DNA of 64,000 nucleotides from JAFGXF01 sp963732595. Its GTDB lineage: Bacteria; Chloroflexota; Anaerolineae; Anaerolineales; Anaerolineaceae. The translations under genes and the position numbers were made by a program. The notes beneath the pieces are model-generated. The model was not told the DNA's origin. It worked only from the letters and a program-made list of their open reading frames with translations, and searched no databases. Numbering within the stretch: the stretch's first letter is position 1; each line of letters starts with the position of its first letter. This document shows positions 35,974 to 44,833 of this stretch, piece by piece. Where the stretch lies: the NCBI GenBank assembly GCA_963732595.1, contig CAVSZZ010000002.1, positions 1,922,001 through 1,986,000 of the forward strand, written 5' to 3'.

Positions 35974-36834
35974 ATGAAAACAGTCATGGTCACAGGGGTC
36001 GGCGGACCTGCCGGACGAAATGTCGCCGGTTTATTGTTGAAGCATGGGTATCGTGTGGTTGGTGTGGATATGCAACCCATTGAAGTCGAAGGCATCGAGT
36101 TCCGGCGTGTGCCTGCAGCAACCGATACCGGTTTCATGGATGCATTGCATGCACTGGCAACGCAGGACCAACCGGCGTTGATCATTCCGACGGTCACCGA
36201 GGAATTACCCATCCTGGCTTCCGGCTGGCGCTGGCAGGCGGAATTTCCGCTGCTGTTGTCTCAGGCCGAGGGCATCGACATCGCCAACGATAAATATCTG
36301 ACCAGCCAGGCGTTAGCGCGGCATGGGGTTACAGTACCGCGGTTTTCCCTGCCATCCCAGTTGGGCAGCCTGCGTGACCTGGAAGACCGCCTCGGCTGGC
36401 CTTGCATCTCCAAACCGCGCATCGGCCGCGGCGGCCGCGGGGTGAGCATCCGTGAGCGAGAGGATTTTGAGGATTTATCACAATTGGGTGATGATTTCAT
36501 CCTGCAGGAATTTGCCGACGGGACCGATTATGCCCCTAACGTATACATCAGCCGGAATGGTAAACCTACGGCAGTGGTGCTTGAAAAAACAGAACTGAAG
36601 GAAGGCCGGGTTGGAAATGCCCGTTCGGTCCGACGGGTCCAGTCTGCGGATGTTGAGGCGCTGGCGATTGCTGCAGTCGAAGCCCTGGGATTGCACGGAC
36701 CGGTGGATGTGGACATCCGCCGGCGACGGGATGACCAACCGGTCGTCCTGGAGGTGAATGCCCGTTTCGGAGCCAATATCCAGTATGCACCGGAAATAAT
36801 CGAGCGGGTGATCGCTGAGCATCTTACCATTTGA
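35974..36834 (+). CDS. ATP-grasp carboxylate-amine ligase-like protein
   Basis: 286 residues, AAGGAG before the ATG. N-terminal Rossmann-like part (MVTGVGGPAGRNVAGLLLKH), then ATP-grasp lobes: LGWPCISKPRIGRGGRGVSI (lysine and glycine-rich loop) and FILQEFADGTDYAPNVYISR. The metal-binding end is QPVVLEVNARFGANIQYAPE (E-x-N). It resembles CarB-type ATP-grasp ligases. In this operon it might attach an amino acid or other acid group to an amino sugar, which is speculation from context. It is intact. Confidence 0.8.
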   Translation: MKTVMVTGVGGPAGRNVAGLLLKHGYRVVGVDMQPIEVEGIEFRRVPAATDTGFMDALHALATQDQPALIIPTVTEELPILASGWRWQAEFPLLLSQAEGIDIANDKYLTSQALARHGVTVPRFSLPSQLGSLRDLEDRLGWPCISKPRIGRGGRGVSIREREDFEDLSQLGDDFILQEFADGTDYAPNVYISRNGKPTAVVLEKTELKEGRVGNARSVRRVQSADVEALAIAAVEALGLHGPVDVDIRRRRDDQPVVLEVNARFGANIQYAPEIIERVIAEHLTI

Positions 36835-36851
36835 ACCGAATCGGATGAAAC

Positions 36852-38273
36852 GTGATGTCAAGACTATTTCCATTCCACCGCTGGACCAACATCATCCTGA
36901 TTTTCATATCGTTTACGATCCTGGCTCTGACGCTTTATGCGCTGGGCGATGTTCTCCAACCGGCAGGTGCCGGATCGAACATTCTCGCCAGCCTGAGAAC
37001 GCTGCAGGCCTTCCCGATTTTCACAACCCTTTTTACCCTGATCAGCGTTGTGCTGGTTGTGTCAGGGTTGCTGACCTTCCTTTACTTCCCACTCTCCCTC
37101 AGCTTTGAGTTCTCACGCAAGGATTCGATTTTCCAGAATAACCCGCCCCGGGTTTCGGTCATCATCCCGGCTTTTAATGAAAGCCTGGTGCTGCGGAACT
37201 GTGTGACCTCAGTCCTGCGCTCGGATTACCCCGATTACGAGGTGATCCTGGTCGATGACGGCTCGACAGATGAGACACTTAATGTGATGAAATCCTTTGA
37301 AGACGATCCGCGTGTCAAGGTCATCGGACAGAAGAATCGGGGTAAGGCGGCTGCCTTGAATACCGGCATGCAATCCTCAAATGGGGACGTACTGTTCTTC
37401 GTGGATGCAGATGGTATCTTCAAGCCGGATACGATCCGGCGGATGATGGCCGGTTTTACCAGCGAACGGGTGGGGGCTGTGTGTGGGAACGATGAACCGG
37501 TGAACGTGGACCGGTTACAGACCAGGTTATTAAGTGTTCAATCCCACATCGGTACCGGTTTCGTGAGGCGGGCGCTGGCACGAATTAACTGCCTGCCGAT
37601 CGTATCCGGTAATATTGGTGCCTTTCGCCGGAAAGCACTGGCAGCTGCGATCCGTGAACTCGACACTGACCTGGTCAATTATGACCTTCCCGTCGAGCTG
37701 CGTCCGTTTCGGGAAGGATTCATCGGTGAGGATCTTGAACTAACCTGGCGGGTACATGCTGCCGGATATCAGGTGAATTTCGCACCGGATGCTTTCGTCC
37801 TGGCCGAGGCGCCGTCCAGCCTGCGCGACCTGTGGAAGCAGCGGGTGCGTTGGGCACGGGGATTCATTCAGACAGCGAGGATCCACCGACGGCTTTTCTT
37901 CAACCTGAAAAAGGGACTCATCGGCCTGTACCTGCCCGTCAATTATTTCAATATGGTGATCCTGCCTTTTCTACAGCTTGCTGTCATCCTATTACTGGGC
38001 GTGCTCAGCCTGGCCGGGTATGCCCCACTGGCGCTCGACCTGCTGGGGCTGATCTTATGGCTGGGGGTGGGAACCACCCTCTTCGCAAGTCTTTGGGCGA
38101 TCAGCCTGGACCATGCCTGGCGGGACATTAAATATCTGTACGTCCTGATCTTCTGGATCCCTTACTCCCTGATGATGAACCTGGTGATGGTCAGGGCGGT
38201 CATGCTGGAATTAAGTGGTCACCAGGCAAAGTGGAATAAAGTGGCTCGTACGGGGACGGTCACACGAATTTGA
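36852..38273 (+). CDS. Processive family 2 glycosyltransferase, PgaC/IcaA-like
   Basis: 473 residues. TM helices near residues 12-34 and 57-80, catalytic domain about 98-340, then three C-terminal TMs. All processive GT2 landmarks are present: VSVIIPAFNE, LVDDGS (135-138), FFVDADG (183-189), GEDLELTWRVHAAGY and the QRVRW product-site motif. These enzymes polymerise and export beta-linked glycans such as poly-N-acetylglucosamine. GTG 36852 or ATG 36855 may be the start. It overlaps closely with the neighbouring genes, supporting one transcript. Confidence 0.9.
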   Translation: MMSRLFPFHRWTNIILIFISFTILALTLYALGDVLQPAGAGSNILASLRTLQAFPIFTTLFTLISVVLVVSGLLTFLYFPLSLSFEFSRKDSIFQNNPPRVSVIIPAFNESLVLRNCVTSVLRSDYPDYEVILVDDGSTDETLNVMKSFEDDPRVKVIGQKNRGKAAALNTGMQSSNGDVLFFVDADGIFKPDTIRRMMAGFTSERVGAVCGNDEPVNVDRLQTRLLSVQSHIGTGFVRRALARINCLPIVSGNIGAFRRKALAAAIRELDTDLVNYDLPVELRPFREGFIGEDLELTWRVHAAGYQVNFAPDAFVLAEAPSSLRDLWKQRVRWARGFIQTARIHRRLFFNLKKGLIGLYLPVNYFNMVILPFLQLAVILLLGVLSLAGYAPLALDLLGLILWLGVGTTLFASLWAISLDHAWRDIKYLYVLIFWIPYSLMMNLVMVRAVMLELSGHQAKWNKVARTGTVTRI

Positions 38274-38284
38274 AAAGGATAAGA

Positions 38285-39511
38285 ATGAAAAGCAACAATC
38301 GTCTAATAAGATGGGGGTTAAGACTGGGATTGGTCCTGGCTTTGACTGCCTGTGATACCATGGTGGCAACCGGGGTATTACAAACCGGTCAGGGTGGATC
38401 TGCGGACCTTATCCCGGTAACAAACACCCCGGCCGTTGTGCGAACATCGTCAATGGCTCCAACCGTGCTTCCTGAACCGGCACCCATCCATGCCTTGCGG
38501 GTCGATTATCCGGATTTGGGAGGAAGCCGCACCTTGGTGTTGGAGCTCGAGCAGCTGGCGCGCGCGGGTGGCATTAATATGATCGCACTGGGTGCCGGGC
38601 GAGTCGAGTGGACTTACTTTAAATGGGCCGGTCATGAGAGCGTTTGGGCCAATGATGTCAAGGACAGCCAGATCGATTACCTTTTGGAAGATGCGCAGCG
38701 CTTCGGACAGTGGGCGCATGTCAATGCGGTCGTGGATATCTTCGCCCCGAACTATATTCTTGCCCATCCTGACCAGGCCGCCATCAATTGGTTGGGTATC
38801 CGCAGTGAATACCTGGTGGGGACGATGGACCTGGTGGATGGCGAATTCGGAGAAATGGTCCTCGATATGATCGAGGCGATCGCCTCGGATTACCCGGTTG
38901 ACTCGATCTCGATCACCGAGCTTTTCTATCACAGCGACGGCTATGGTCCGAAAGAACAAGCCGCTTACATGGCATACACAGGCCGGGATGATTGGCCGAG
39001 GCATGAGAATGGCCTGATTGATATCGACGACACCTCCATCGGTGACTGGCGTGGCTATGAGTTGGACCGCTGGCTGGATCGTGCGGTGACGATCGCCCAT
39101 GCCCATGGCAAGCAGATGTTCATGGATGTTGCCCTCAGCCTGGATGATCTGACCAAAGTCACCAATGAGCATGGCACGAATTACGACCTGGTCCTGGAAC
39201 ACATGGATAAACTGGTCATTTGGGCTTACCTCGATCTGGATAATTATCCGCCCGAGTACCTTTATGACATCGCCGATTTCCTGACCAGCTTCGATACCGG
39301 CCGGATCATCCTTTCCATTGGTTTATGGAGCGATCAGGGTGGCGCAATCACTCCGGAGATACTCAAGCGCGCGATCCTGTCCTCCCAGCAGGGTGTCATG
39401 CCCAATATCTGGATCACCCCGTCCTCGTTGATGCAGGCTGGACATTGGCAGGTGTTAAATGAGCTGTGGGACCGGCCATACCGCAGTTACCAACCGATGC
39501 TGGTCAAATGA
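38285..39511 (+). CDS. Lipoprotein with PgaB C-terminal (GH153-like) TIM-barrel, copy 1
   Basis: ATG 38285 is preceded by AAAGGATAAG. Signal with lipobox LALTACD (cysteine about residue 23), linker, then a barrel whose landmarks follow PgaB's C-terminal domain in order: HALRVDYPDLGG, ARAGGINMIALGAGRVEW, VNAVVDIFAPNYILAHP, VDSISITELFYHSDGYG, DRAVTIAHAHGKQMFMDV, KLVIWAYLDLDNYP and IILSIGLWSD. PgaB's N-terminal deacetylase domain is missing. The candidate catalytic acids lie in ITELFYHSDG. It probably binds or cleaves the glycan made by the GT2. Its stop overlaps the paralogous next gene by ATGA. Confidence 0.68.
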   Translation: MKSNNRLIRWGLRLGLVLALTACDTMVATGVLQTGQGGSADLIPVTNTPAVVRTSSMAPTVLPEPAPIHALRVDYPDLGGSRTLVLELEQLARAGGINMIALGAGRVEWTYFKWAGHESVWANDVKDSQIDYLLEDAQRFGQWAHVNAVVDIFAPNYILAHPDQAAINWLGIRSEYLVGTMDLVDGEFGEMVLDMIEAIASDYPVDSISITELFYHSDGYGPKEQAAYMAYTGRDDWPRHENGLIDIDDTSIGDWRGYELDRWLDRAVTIAHAHGKQMFMDVALSLDDLTKVTNEHGTNYDLVLEHMDKLVIWAYLDLDNYPPEYLYDIADFLTSFDTGRIILSIGLWSDQGGAITPEILKRAILSSQQGVMPNIWITPSSLMQAGHWQVLNELWDRPYRSYQPMLVK

Positions 39512-40608
39512 AATACTTTCTTGCTTCCTCCATCTTGATAAGCCTGGTCATCAACCTGACAGGCTGCCAGGCGTCTTCTCCGAATGCTCCAGGTCAGACT
39601 GGTGGTGCCGTTCGCACGATTCGCATCGATTACGATGACCTGAAACCCGACAGTATGATATCAGCCAGCGAGGAGCAGGCCTACCGGGATGCCGGCATGA
39701 ACCGTGTGGGCATCGCTGCCGGCCGGGTGGATTGGGCGTTCTTCCCCTGGTCCGGTCATAGCGCTGCCTGGGCAGGACCTGTCAGGCAGAGCGGTATCAA
39801 CTTCATGGCCCGCGATGTTCAGCGATTCGGCCGGTGGGCTGACATTACCGTGGTTGTGGATGTGTTGGCGCCTGTTTATATACAAGCCCACCCGGAAGCA
39901 GCTGCGGCCTCGTGGGGCGGCTCCGCCAGTGTTGAATTGGTCAGCCTCACCCAGATGACGACCGGTCGTTACAGTGAACTCCTGTTGGATTTCATTGATG
40001 CGGCAGCCAGTGTTGAAGGCGCGGATTCGATCGCACTCGTTGAAATGTTCTATTATGTTGATGGATTTGGCCCCGAAGATTTGGAATCTTTTCGGAGAGA
40101 GACGGGTTTCTCTGACTGGCCGCGGCTCGCGAGCGGCGAGATCGATATCAATGCACCGGCGATCTCGACCTGGCGGACTGGGCGTCTCAATGATCTTATC
40201 AACCGTGCTGCGAACATTGCTCATGCTCATGATAAGCAATTATGGCTGGAGGTGAAGCCGGATGCCGGTCAGCTGGCCTCCCAGGATTGGAAGGCATACG
40301 CCACTTTCTTGACAGCTGCGGACAGGCTGGTGATCATGGGGAACCCGTTATTTGGATCGCCCGATACTGACATGACCCGGGTGACGGTTGGAAACCTGTC
40401 CTCGCTCGGGCAGGATAAGATCCTCTATGAGATCGGGTTGTGGCAGGAGCGAAATGGCTATGATCAGTCGCAACAACCGATGACACCGGAGGCATTTGCC
40501 GCCATGGTTCAAGCAGCGAAAAACGTGGGACTGACTGATTTTTGGTTCACTCCAAGCCACTTGATGACACCAGCTCACTGGTCAGCCTTGGGAGCTTCAG
40601 GCAAATGA
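39508..40608 (+). CDS. Lipoprotein with PgaB C-terminal (GH153-like) TIM-barrel, copy 2
   Basis: Paralogue of the preceding protein. Lipobox NLTGCQ at about residue 15-20. The same sequence of blocks appears: IRIDYDDLKP, AGMNRVGIAAGRVDWAFF, ITVVVDVLAPVYIQAHP, ADSIALVEMFYYVDGFGPED, NRAANIAHAHDKQLWLEV, DRLVIMGNPL, KILYEIGLW. Translationally coupled to copy 1. Two diverged barrels might handle polymer and short product separately, or form a pair (inference). The open frame starting at 39466 is upstream shadow. Confidence 0.68.
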   Translation: MKYFLASSILISLVINLTGCQASSPNAPGQTGGAVRTIRIDYDDLKPDSMISASEEQAYRDAGMNRVGIAAGRVDWAFFPWSGHSAAWAGPVRQSGINFMARDVQRFGRWADITVVVDVLAPVYIQAHPEAAAASWGGSASVELVSLTQMTTGRYSELLLDFIDAAASVEGADSIALVEMFYYVDGFGPEDLESFRRETGFSDWPRLASGEIDINAPAISTWRTGRLNDLINRAANIAHAHDKQLWLEVKPDAGQLASQDWKAYATFLTAADRLVIMGNPLFGSPDTDMTRVTVGNLSSLGQDKILYEIGLWQERNGYDQSQQPMTPEAFAAMVQAAKNVGLTDFWFTPSHLMTPAHWSALGASGK

Positions 40609-40756
40609 TGGGTTGTGGAATAAAGTCGCCGCAGAGGCCGGACCAGATCTCTACCTAAATTTGTAATAACGTCGGTTATTCGAAAGTAATCTATAATTAA
40701 ATCTGAGTCGGTCATATGGAATTTTATCTAATCACACCAGCCATCCGGTTCAGAAT

Positions 40757-42001
40757 ATGATGACCCCCAGATCATTCCCAGCGATCAGCGTATTACTCAT
40801 AAGCGCCGGCCTGTTGTTTGGGCCGGTCGAACCGCAGGCTGTAACAGCTATCGACCTGCCCGGCCGGCAATTCACCTCCGAGGACTGGGGGGATCGCCGG
40901 CGGGTGATCCTGATGATCGGCGATGGCATGGGCGCTGCCCAGCGCCAGGCCGGCCAGTGGAGCCGAGTTGGTTTAACCGGAACACTGGCCATGGACAGCC
41001 TGCCGGTTACCGGCTCGATCCAGACAGGTAATGCGACTGGAGGTGTGACCGATTCGGCAGCATCCGCCACCGCGATGGCCACCGGCTTCAAAACCACCAA
41101 CGGCTATATCGGTGTCGATCCGGATGGAGGGAGCCTGACCTCTATCCTCGACCTGGCACAGGACCTGGGGATGATGACCGGCCTGGTGGTGACCAGCCAG
41201 GTCACGAATGCCACCCCGGCTGCCTTTGCAGCGCATATCAACGATCGAAACCAGGTTCTGGTGATCGCCAGCCAGATGCTGGATCATGATGTGGATGTCC
41301 TGCTGGGCGGCGGGGAGGGGGATTGGCTGCCGAACACCAGCCTGGATTGTGTCGGCGGGGACTATGGTAAACGTACGGATGGGCGTAACCTGGTGACCGA
41401 GGCGGTGACTGCCGGGTATACCTATAGCTGTACGCCGGCTGCGTTATCTGCCATCACACCTGGAACGTTTCCATTATTGGGCCTTTTCGCATTCGAGAAG
41501 ATGGGTTGGCCTTATGCTCCGACGCTGGCAGAGATGACAGCCACCGCACTAGACAGCCTGGATGTCGACCCGCAGGGTTTCTTTCTGATGGTCGAGGGCA
41601 GCCAGATCGACAATGCCGCGTCAGGTAATGACGGTATGAAGTTGATCGACGACGTCAGGACCTTCGATGATGCCGTCCAGGTGGCGCTCGACTTTACAAG
41701 CGCCAACCCTGACACGCTCCTGATCGTGTCTGCGGACCACGAGACCGGCGGTTTGAGTCTATACCAGGCGACCGCCTGTAATCCGGGTGACGATGGCCCC
41801 TTCAGCATTGCCGGCGGGGGCACCTTCTGCACGTATTTCTCGACCACAGGTCACACTGGCGTGGATGTCCCACTGACTGCCATGGGACCCGGCAGTGGGT
41901 TTTTGGCAGGGACGAATCAGAACACAGCCGTTTATTACACCATGCGGCGCTATCTGACCGCATCTGTGTATAATTACATTCCGATTGTCATCACACCCTG
42001 A
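40757..42001 (+). CDS. Secreted alkaline phosphatase (PhoA family)
   Basis: Signal peptide MMTPRSFPAISVLLISAGLL. Metal and catalytic motifs: VILMIGDGMGAAQRQAG, nucleophile serine in GGVTDSAASATAMATG, LLGGGEGDW, FFLMVEGSQIDNAASGND and IVSADHETGG. 414 residues, full length and intact. It releases phosphate from monoesters outside the membrane. It follows the glycan operon after 148 bp. A TATAAT lies at 40692-40697 without a good -35, so it may have its own promoter. Confidence 0.92.
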   Translation: MMTPRSFPAISVLLISAGLLFGPVEPQAVTAIDLPGRQFTSEDWGDRRRVILMIGDGMGAAQRQAGQWSRVGLTGTLAMDSLPVTGSIQTGNATGGVTDSAASATAMATGFKTTNGYIGVDPDGGSLTSILDLAQDLGMMTGLVVTSQVTNATPAAFAAHINDRNQVLVIASQMLDHDVDVLLGGGEGDWLPNTSLDCVGGDYGKRTDGRNLVTEAVTAGYTYSCTPAALSAITPGTFPLLGLFAFEKMGWPYAPTLAEMTATALDSLDVDPQGFFLMVEGSQIDNAASGNDGMKLIDDVRTFDDAVQVALDFTSANPDTLLIVSADHETGGLSLYQATACNPGDDGPFSIAGGGTFCTYFSTTGHTGVDVPLTAMGPGSGFLAGTNQNTAVYYTMRRYLTASVYNYIPIVITP

Positions 42002-42021
42002 TCTCGTTTGCGGGAGGAATC

Positions 42022-42396
42022 TTGGTCCGGGAAATCAAACCGTCGGCCATTGAAAAACCGAAAGATAAAGCCTCGCACTATGTGCTTGGGATGGGCGCGG
42101 CCGTGCTGGGTGTCTGCCTGGTCTGCGGGCTGATCTGGTGGATAACCGGCGATCGAGATTATGATTCCCTGGGACGGTACATCATTATCGCCGGGATCAT
42201 TCTCATCTTTTTTGGATTGGCAACATTATCCAGTCGGGGGGGAAGAAATACCTGGTCGGAGCAAAAGAATAGAGAGATCGATGTACGCAGAAAACAAAGC
42301 GGAGAGCTTAAAAGGGATACCCAGGTGCTTGTTTTCTTTTGTGGAATCGGCTTGATTTGTCTCTTCGTTGGTAACATGATAATCAAAGGGTTATGA
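42022..42396 (+). CDS. Small membrane protein, three TM segments
   Basis: TTG start at 42022 with GGGAGG 5 nt upstream. The N-terminus is basic, with TM helices at VLGMGAAVLGVCLVCGLIWW, YIIIAGIILIFFGLATLSS and VLVFFCGIGLICLFVGNMII. A basic, Arg-rich loop separates the second and third (REIDVRRKQSGELKRD). No family recognised. It is 20 bp after phoA and 13 bp before the nitroreductase gene. Confidence 0.6.
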   Translation: MVREIKPSAIEKPKDKASHYVLGMGAAVLGVCLVCGLIWWITGDRDYDSLGRYIIIAGIILIFFGLATLSSRGGRNTWSEQKNREIDVRRKQSGELKRDTQVLVFFCGIGLICLFVGNMIIKGL

Positions 42397-42409
42397 ATAA
42401 GGATTATTT

Positions 42410-42991
42410 ATGACAGATAATATCGATTTCATTCTGAAGCGCCGCAGCATTCGCCGTTTCGAAGCCCGCCCGGTCGAGGAGGACAAGATCACGACGCTCC
42501 TGCGCGCCGGCATGGCAGCACCCTCTGCGGTGAACAGCCAGCCGTGGGAATTCGTGGTGGTTACCGAAGAGCCGATCCTCAATGAAATTGCGGCCGCCCT
42601 GGAGTACGGTAAGATGATTGCCCCGCTGGTGATCGTTCCGCTCGGCAGTCCCAAAGTGGCGGCCAACCCGGCCGGCGAGACCTACTGGGTCCAGGATTGC
42701 GTCGCAGCGGTCGAGAACATCCTGCTGGCAGCTGCCAATATCGACCTGGGGGCGGTTTGGGTGGGTGTCTACCCGCGCCAGCGCAAGATGGACGCCGTGC
42801 GCGAGATCCTGGGAATCCCGGCGGATGTCTACCCACTTTGCCTGCTGCATATCGGCTACCCGGCAGAGCAGAAGCCGGCCACCAGCAAGTACAAGGTTGA
42901 ACGGGTTCACTGGCAGACGTATGAATCGACCCGGCGCTATGATCGAAAATTCATCAACCGTTTGGTGGATAAAGTTCTGAAAAAGGTCTAA
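42410..42991 (+). CDS. Nitroreductase family FMN protein
   Basis: Opens with DFILKRRSIRRFEARPVEED, then LLRAGMAAPSAVNSQPWEFV, both FMN-contacting signatures, and ENILLAAANIDLGAVWVGVY with LHIGYPAEQKP near the end. 193 residues, intact, AAGGA before the ATG. It reduces an unidentified acceptor with NAD(P)H, as homodimers of this family do. It lies just ahead of mscL. Confidence 0.9.
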   Translation: MTDNIDFILKRRSIRRFEARPVEEDKITTLLRAGMAAPSAVNSQPWEFVVVTEEPILNEIAAALEYGKMIAPLVIVPLGSPKVAANPAGETYWVQDCVAAVENILLAAANIDLGAVWVGVYPRQRKMDAVREILGIPADVYPLCLLHIGYPAEQKPATSKYKVERVHWQTYESTRRYDRKFINRLVDKVLKKV

Positions 42992-43011
42992 GACAAACAG
43001 GAGAAGAGAGA

Positions 43012-43445
43012 ATGTTAAAGGAATTCAAGGCGTTCGCCCTGCGCGGCAATGTGATGGATATGGCCATCGGTGTCATCATCGGTACGGCTTTCGGCAAGAT
43101 CATCTCATCCCTGGTCAGTGATATCCTGATGCCGCCCATCGGTGCATTACTTGACAATGTTGATTTCACGAACATCTTCTGGAGTCTTTCAGGGGAAAAG
43201 TTCACGAGCCTGGTGGATGCCCAGGCAGCCGGTGCAGCCACCATCAACATTCGGCCTGTTCATCAACACGTTAATCGATTTCATCATCATCGCCCTCGTC
43301 CTCTTCCTGGTCTTGAAACCGATCAATAGACCTGAAAAAGAAAGAAAAACCGGTCGACCCGACGACCAGGGACTGCCCGTACTGCCTGACTCCCATCCCG
43401 TTGAAGGCCACCCGCTGCCCGCATTGCACTTCCCAGTTAAAATAG
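43012..43445 (+). CDS. mscL: Large-conductance mechanosensitive channel with C-terminal zinc ribbon (2 frameshifts)
   Basis: Tension-gated channel that relieves hypo-osmotic shock. The first frame shows KEFKAFALRGNVMDMAIGVI, then IGTAFGKIISSLVSDILMPP. A break near 43240 moves to the frame with LFINTLIDFIIIALVLFLVL (TM2). A second near 43325 gives the tail CPYCLTPIPLKATRCPHCTS ending at 43445: two CPxC pairs, i.e. a zinc-ribbon tail after the usual cytoplasmic helix. CAGGAG precedes the ATG. Confidence 0.9.
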
Positions 43446-43485
43446 AGGCTGGTATCATCACACAATCCTTGAATCCTGGAGGCAT

Positions 43486-44343
43486 TATGGCAGGCTCGCA
43501 ATTGAACAAGCAGGAATTGAAACGATCCGGCAGCACGCTGGTCTATTGGCTGACCGGACCTAGAGAAGGCGCCCCTGGTGGTTTTGACACATGGCGCCAC
43601 GATCGACCACCGCACCTGGAATCCCCAACTTAAGGCTGCTGGAGGGTAAATACCGTGTGCTGGTGTGGGATGTGCGCGGGCATGGCCAGTCCCAGCCGAT
43701 CGGCGATGATTTCACCATCGCCGTGCAGCCGAGGACCTGGTCGCCATCCTGGACAAATTGAAGGTCAAACAGGCTGTCCTGGTCGGGCAGTCGATGGGTG
43801 GCAATATCGCCCAGGAACTGGTCTTCCATCATCCGGAGCGGGTGAGCGCCATGTTCCTGCTGGGTTGTGCCTGCAACACCTGGAAACTGACCGCGTCTTG
43901 AGAAACTCCAGATGAAGGTCGGCATCCCGATGCTTGAACATTATCCATCCGGGATCTGGTTGTCGCAGATGGCCACCCGCAGTTCGATCGACCCCAGGGT
44001 GCGGGATTACCTGGCCGATGCCTCCGAGAAGGTGAGAAAAGCCGGTAATTTCAATCACATCTGGAATGCCCTGGCATTGTGCCTTCACCCCGAGACGGAT
44101 TACCGCATCGAATGCCCGCTCATGCTGGCGCATGGCGATCAGGATAACCTGGGGAATTTCAAGAAGGTCATGCCAAAATGGGTCTGGCGCGACCCGCTGG
44201 CGCGTTACGTGGTCATTCCAAACGCCGGGCATGTCGCCAACCAGGACAATCCGAAGTTCTTCAACCAGCTTCTGCTGGATTTCCTGCATCTGAACGTCAC
44301 CGGTGAAGTGATAACACGCAACCCCGATGACGGATTTGCGTAG
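43486..44343 (+). CDS. Alpha/beta hydrolase (about 4 frameshifts)
   Basis: GGAG before ATG 43486. Pieces in successive frames: MAGSQLNKQELKRSGSTLVY; LVVLTHGATIDHRTWNPQL with the oxyanion HG; YRVLVWDVRGHGQSQPIGDD; LVAILDKLKVKQAVLVGQSM, completing the GQSMGG nucleophile elbow; and, in the final fragment from 43912, MLAHGDQDNLGNFKKVMP with the acid and VVIPNAGHVANQDNP with the catalytic histidine. Breaks lie near 43565, 43635, 43725 and 43900. The total of about 285 residues fits the family. The substrate is unknown. Confidence 0.8.
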
Positions 44344-44366
44344 ACAGGCATGAACAGGAGAATAAC

Positions 44367-44696
44367 ATGGAACACAACATGGTTTCGACCTCATTTGAGA
44401 TCCCGGGTTATCGCGTCAGGCAGAACCTGGGGTTGGTGCGCGGTGTGACCGTGCGTTCGCGCAGTGTGATCGGCAACTTTGCCGGTGGCATCCAGACACT
44501 TTTTGGCGGCAATATCTCGATCTTCACCGAACTTTGCGAGAATGCCCGCCAGGAAGCCTACGAGTTGATGCTGCAGCACGCCGACCAGATGGGCGCCAAT
44601 GCCATCGTGGGGATGCGCTACGACGCCAATGATGTCATGGACGGCGTGACCGAGGTGCTGGCTTATGGCACTGCGGTGATCATGGATCGCGCTTAG
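44367..44696 (+). CDS. YbjQ/UPF0145 family protein
   Basis: 109 residues with the family hallmarks: VRQNLGLVRGVTVRSRSVIG, FTELCENARQEAYELMLQHA and GANAIVGMRYDANDV. Members form pentameric rings and have been called heavy-metal-binding, but the role is not established. CAGGAG precedes the ATG. It is intact and followed by a hairpin with no T-run. Confidence 0.88.
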   Translation: MEHNMVSTSFEIPGYRVRQNLGLVRGVTVRSRSVIGNFAGGIQTLFGGNISIFTELCENARQEAYELMLQHADQMGANAIVGMRYDANDVMDGVTEVLAYGTAVIMDRA

Positions 44697-44734
44697 GTTA
44701 TCCAGTTAGTCATAATCAATCATCGTCTTGCAAC

Positions 44735-44770
44735 CATAACCAGCCTGGGGAAATACCCAGACTGGTTATG
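44735..44770. other. Hairpin after ybjQ-like gene
   Basis: CATAACCAG (44735-44743) pairs with CTGGTTATG (44762-44770), with an inner CTGGG/CCCAG pairing. No T-run follows on either strand, so it may be a structural or weak termination signal. Confidence 0.4.
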
Positions 44771-44833
44771 TGATTTACGCACAGGTGAACCGGGTGGACG
44801 TTGATTCAATGGATATCTATAGGAGTACATTTA

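Noticed and set aside
44735..44770. Intrinsic terminator after the YbjQ-like gene
   Set aside because: The stem is good but no T-run follows on either strand, so it is listed only as a hairpin.
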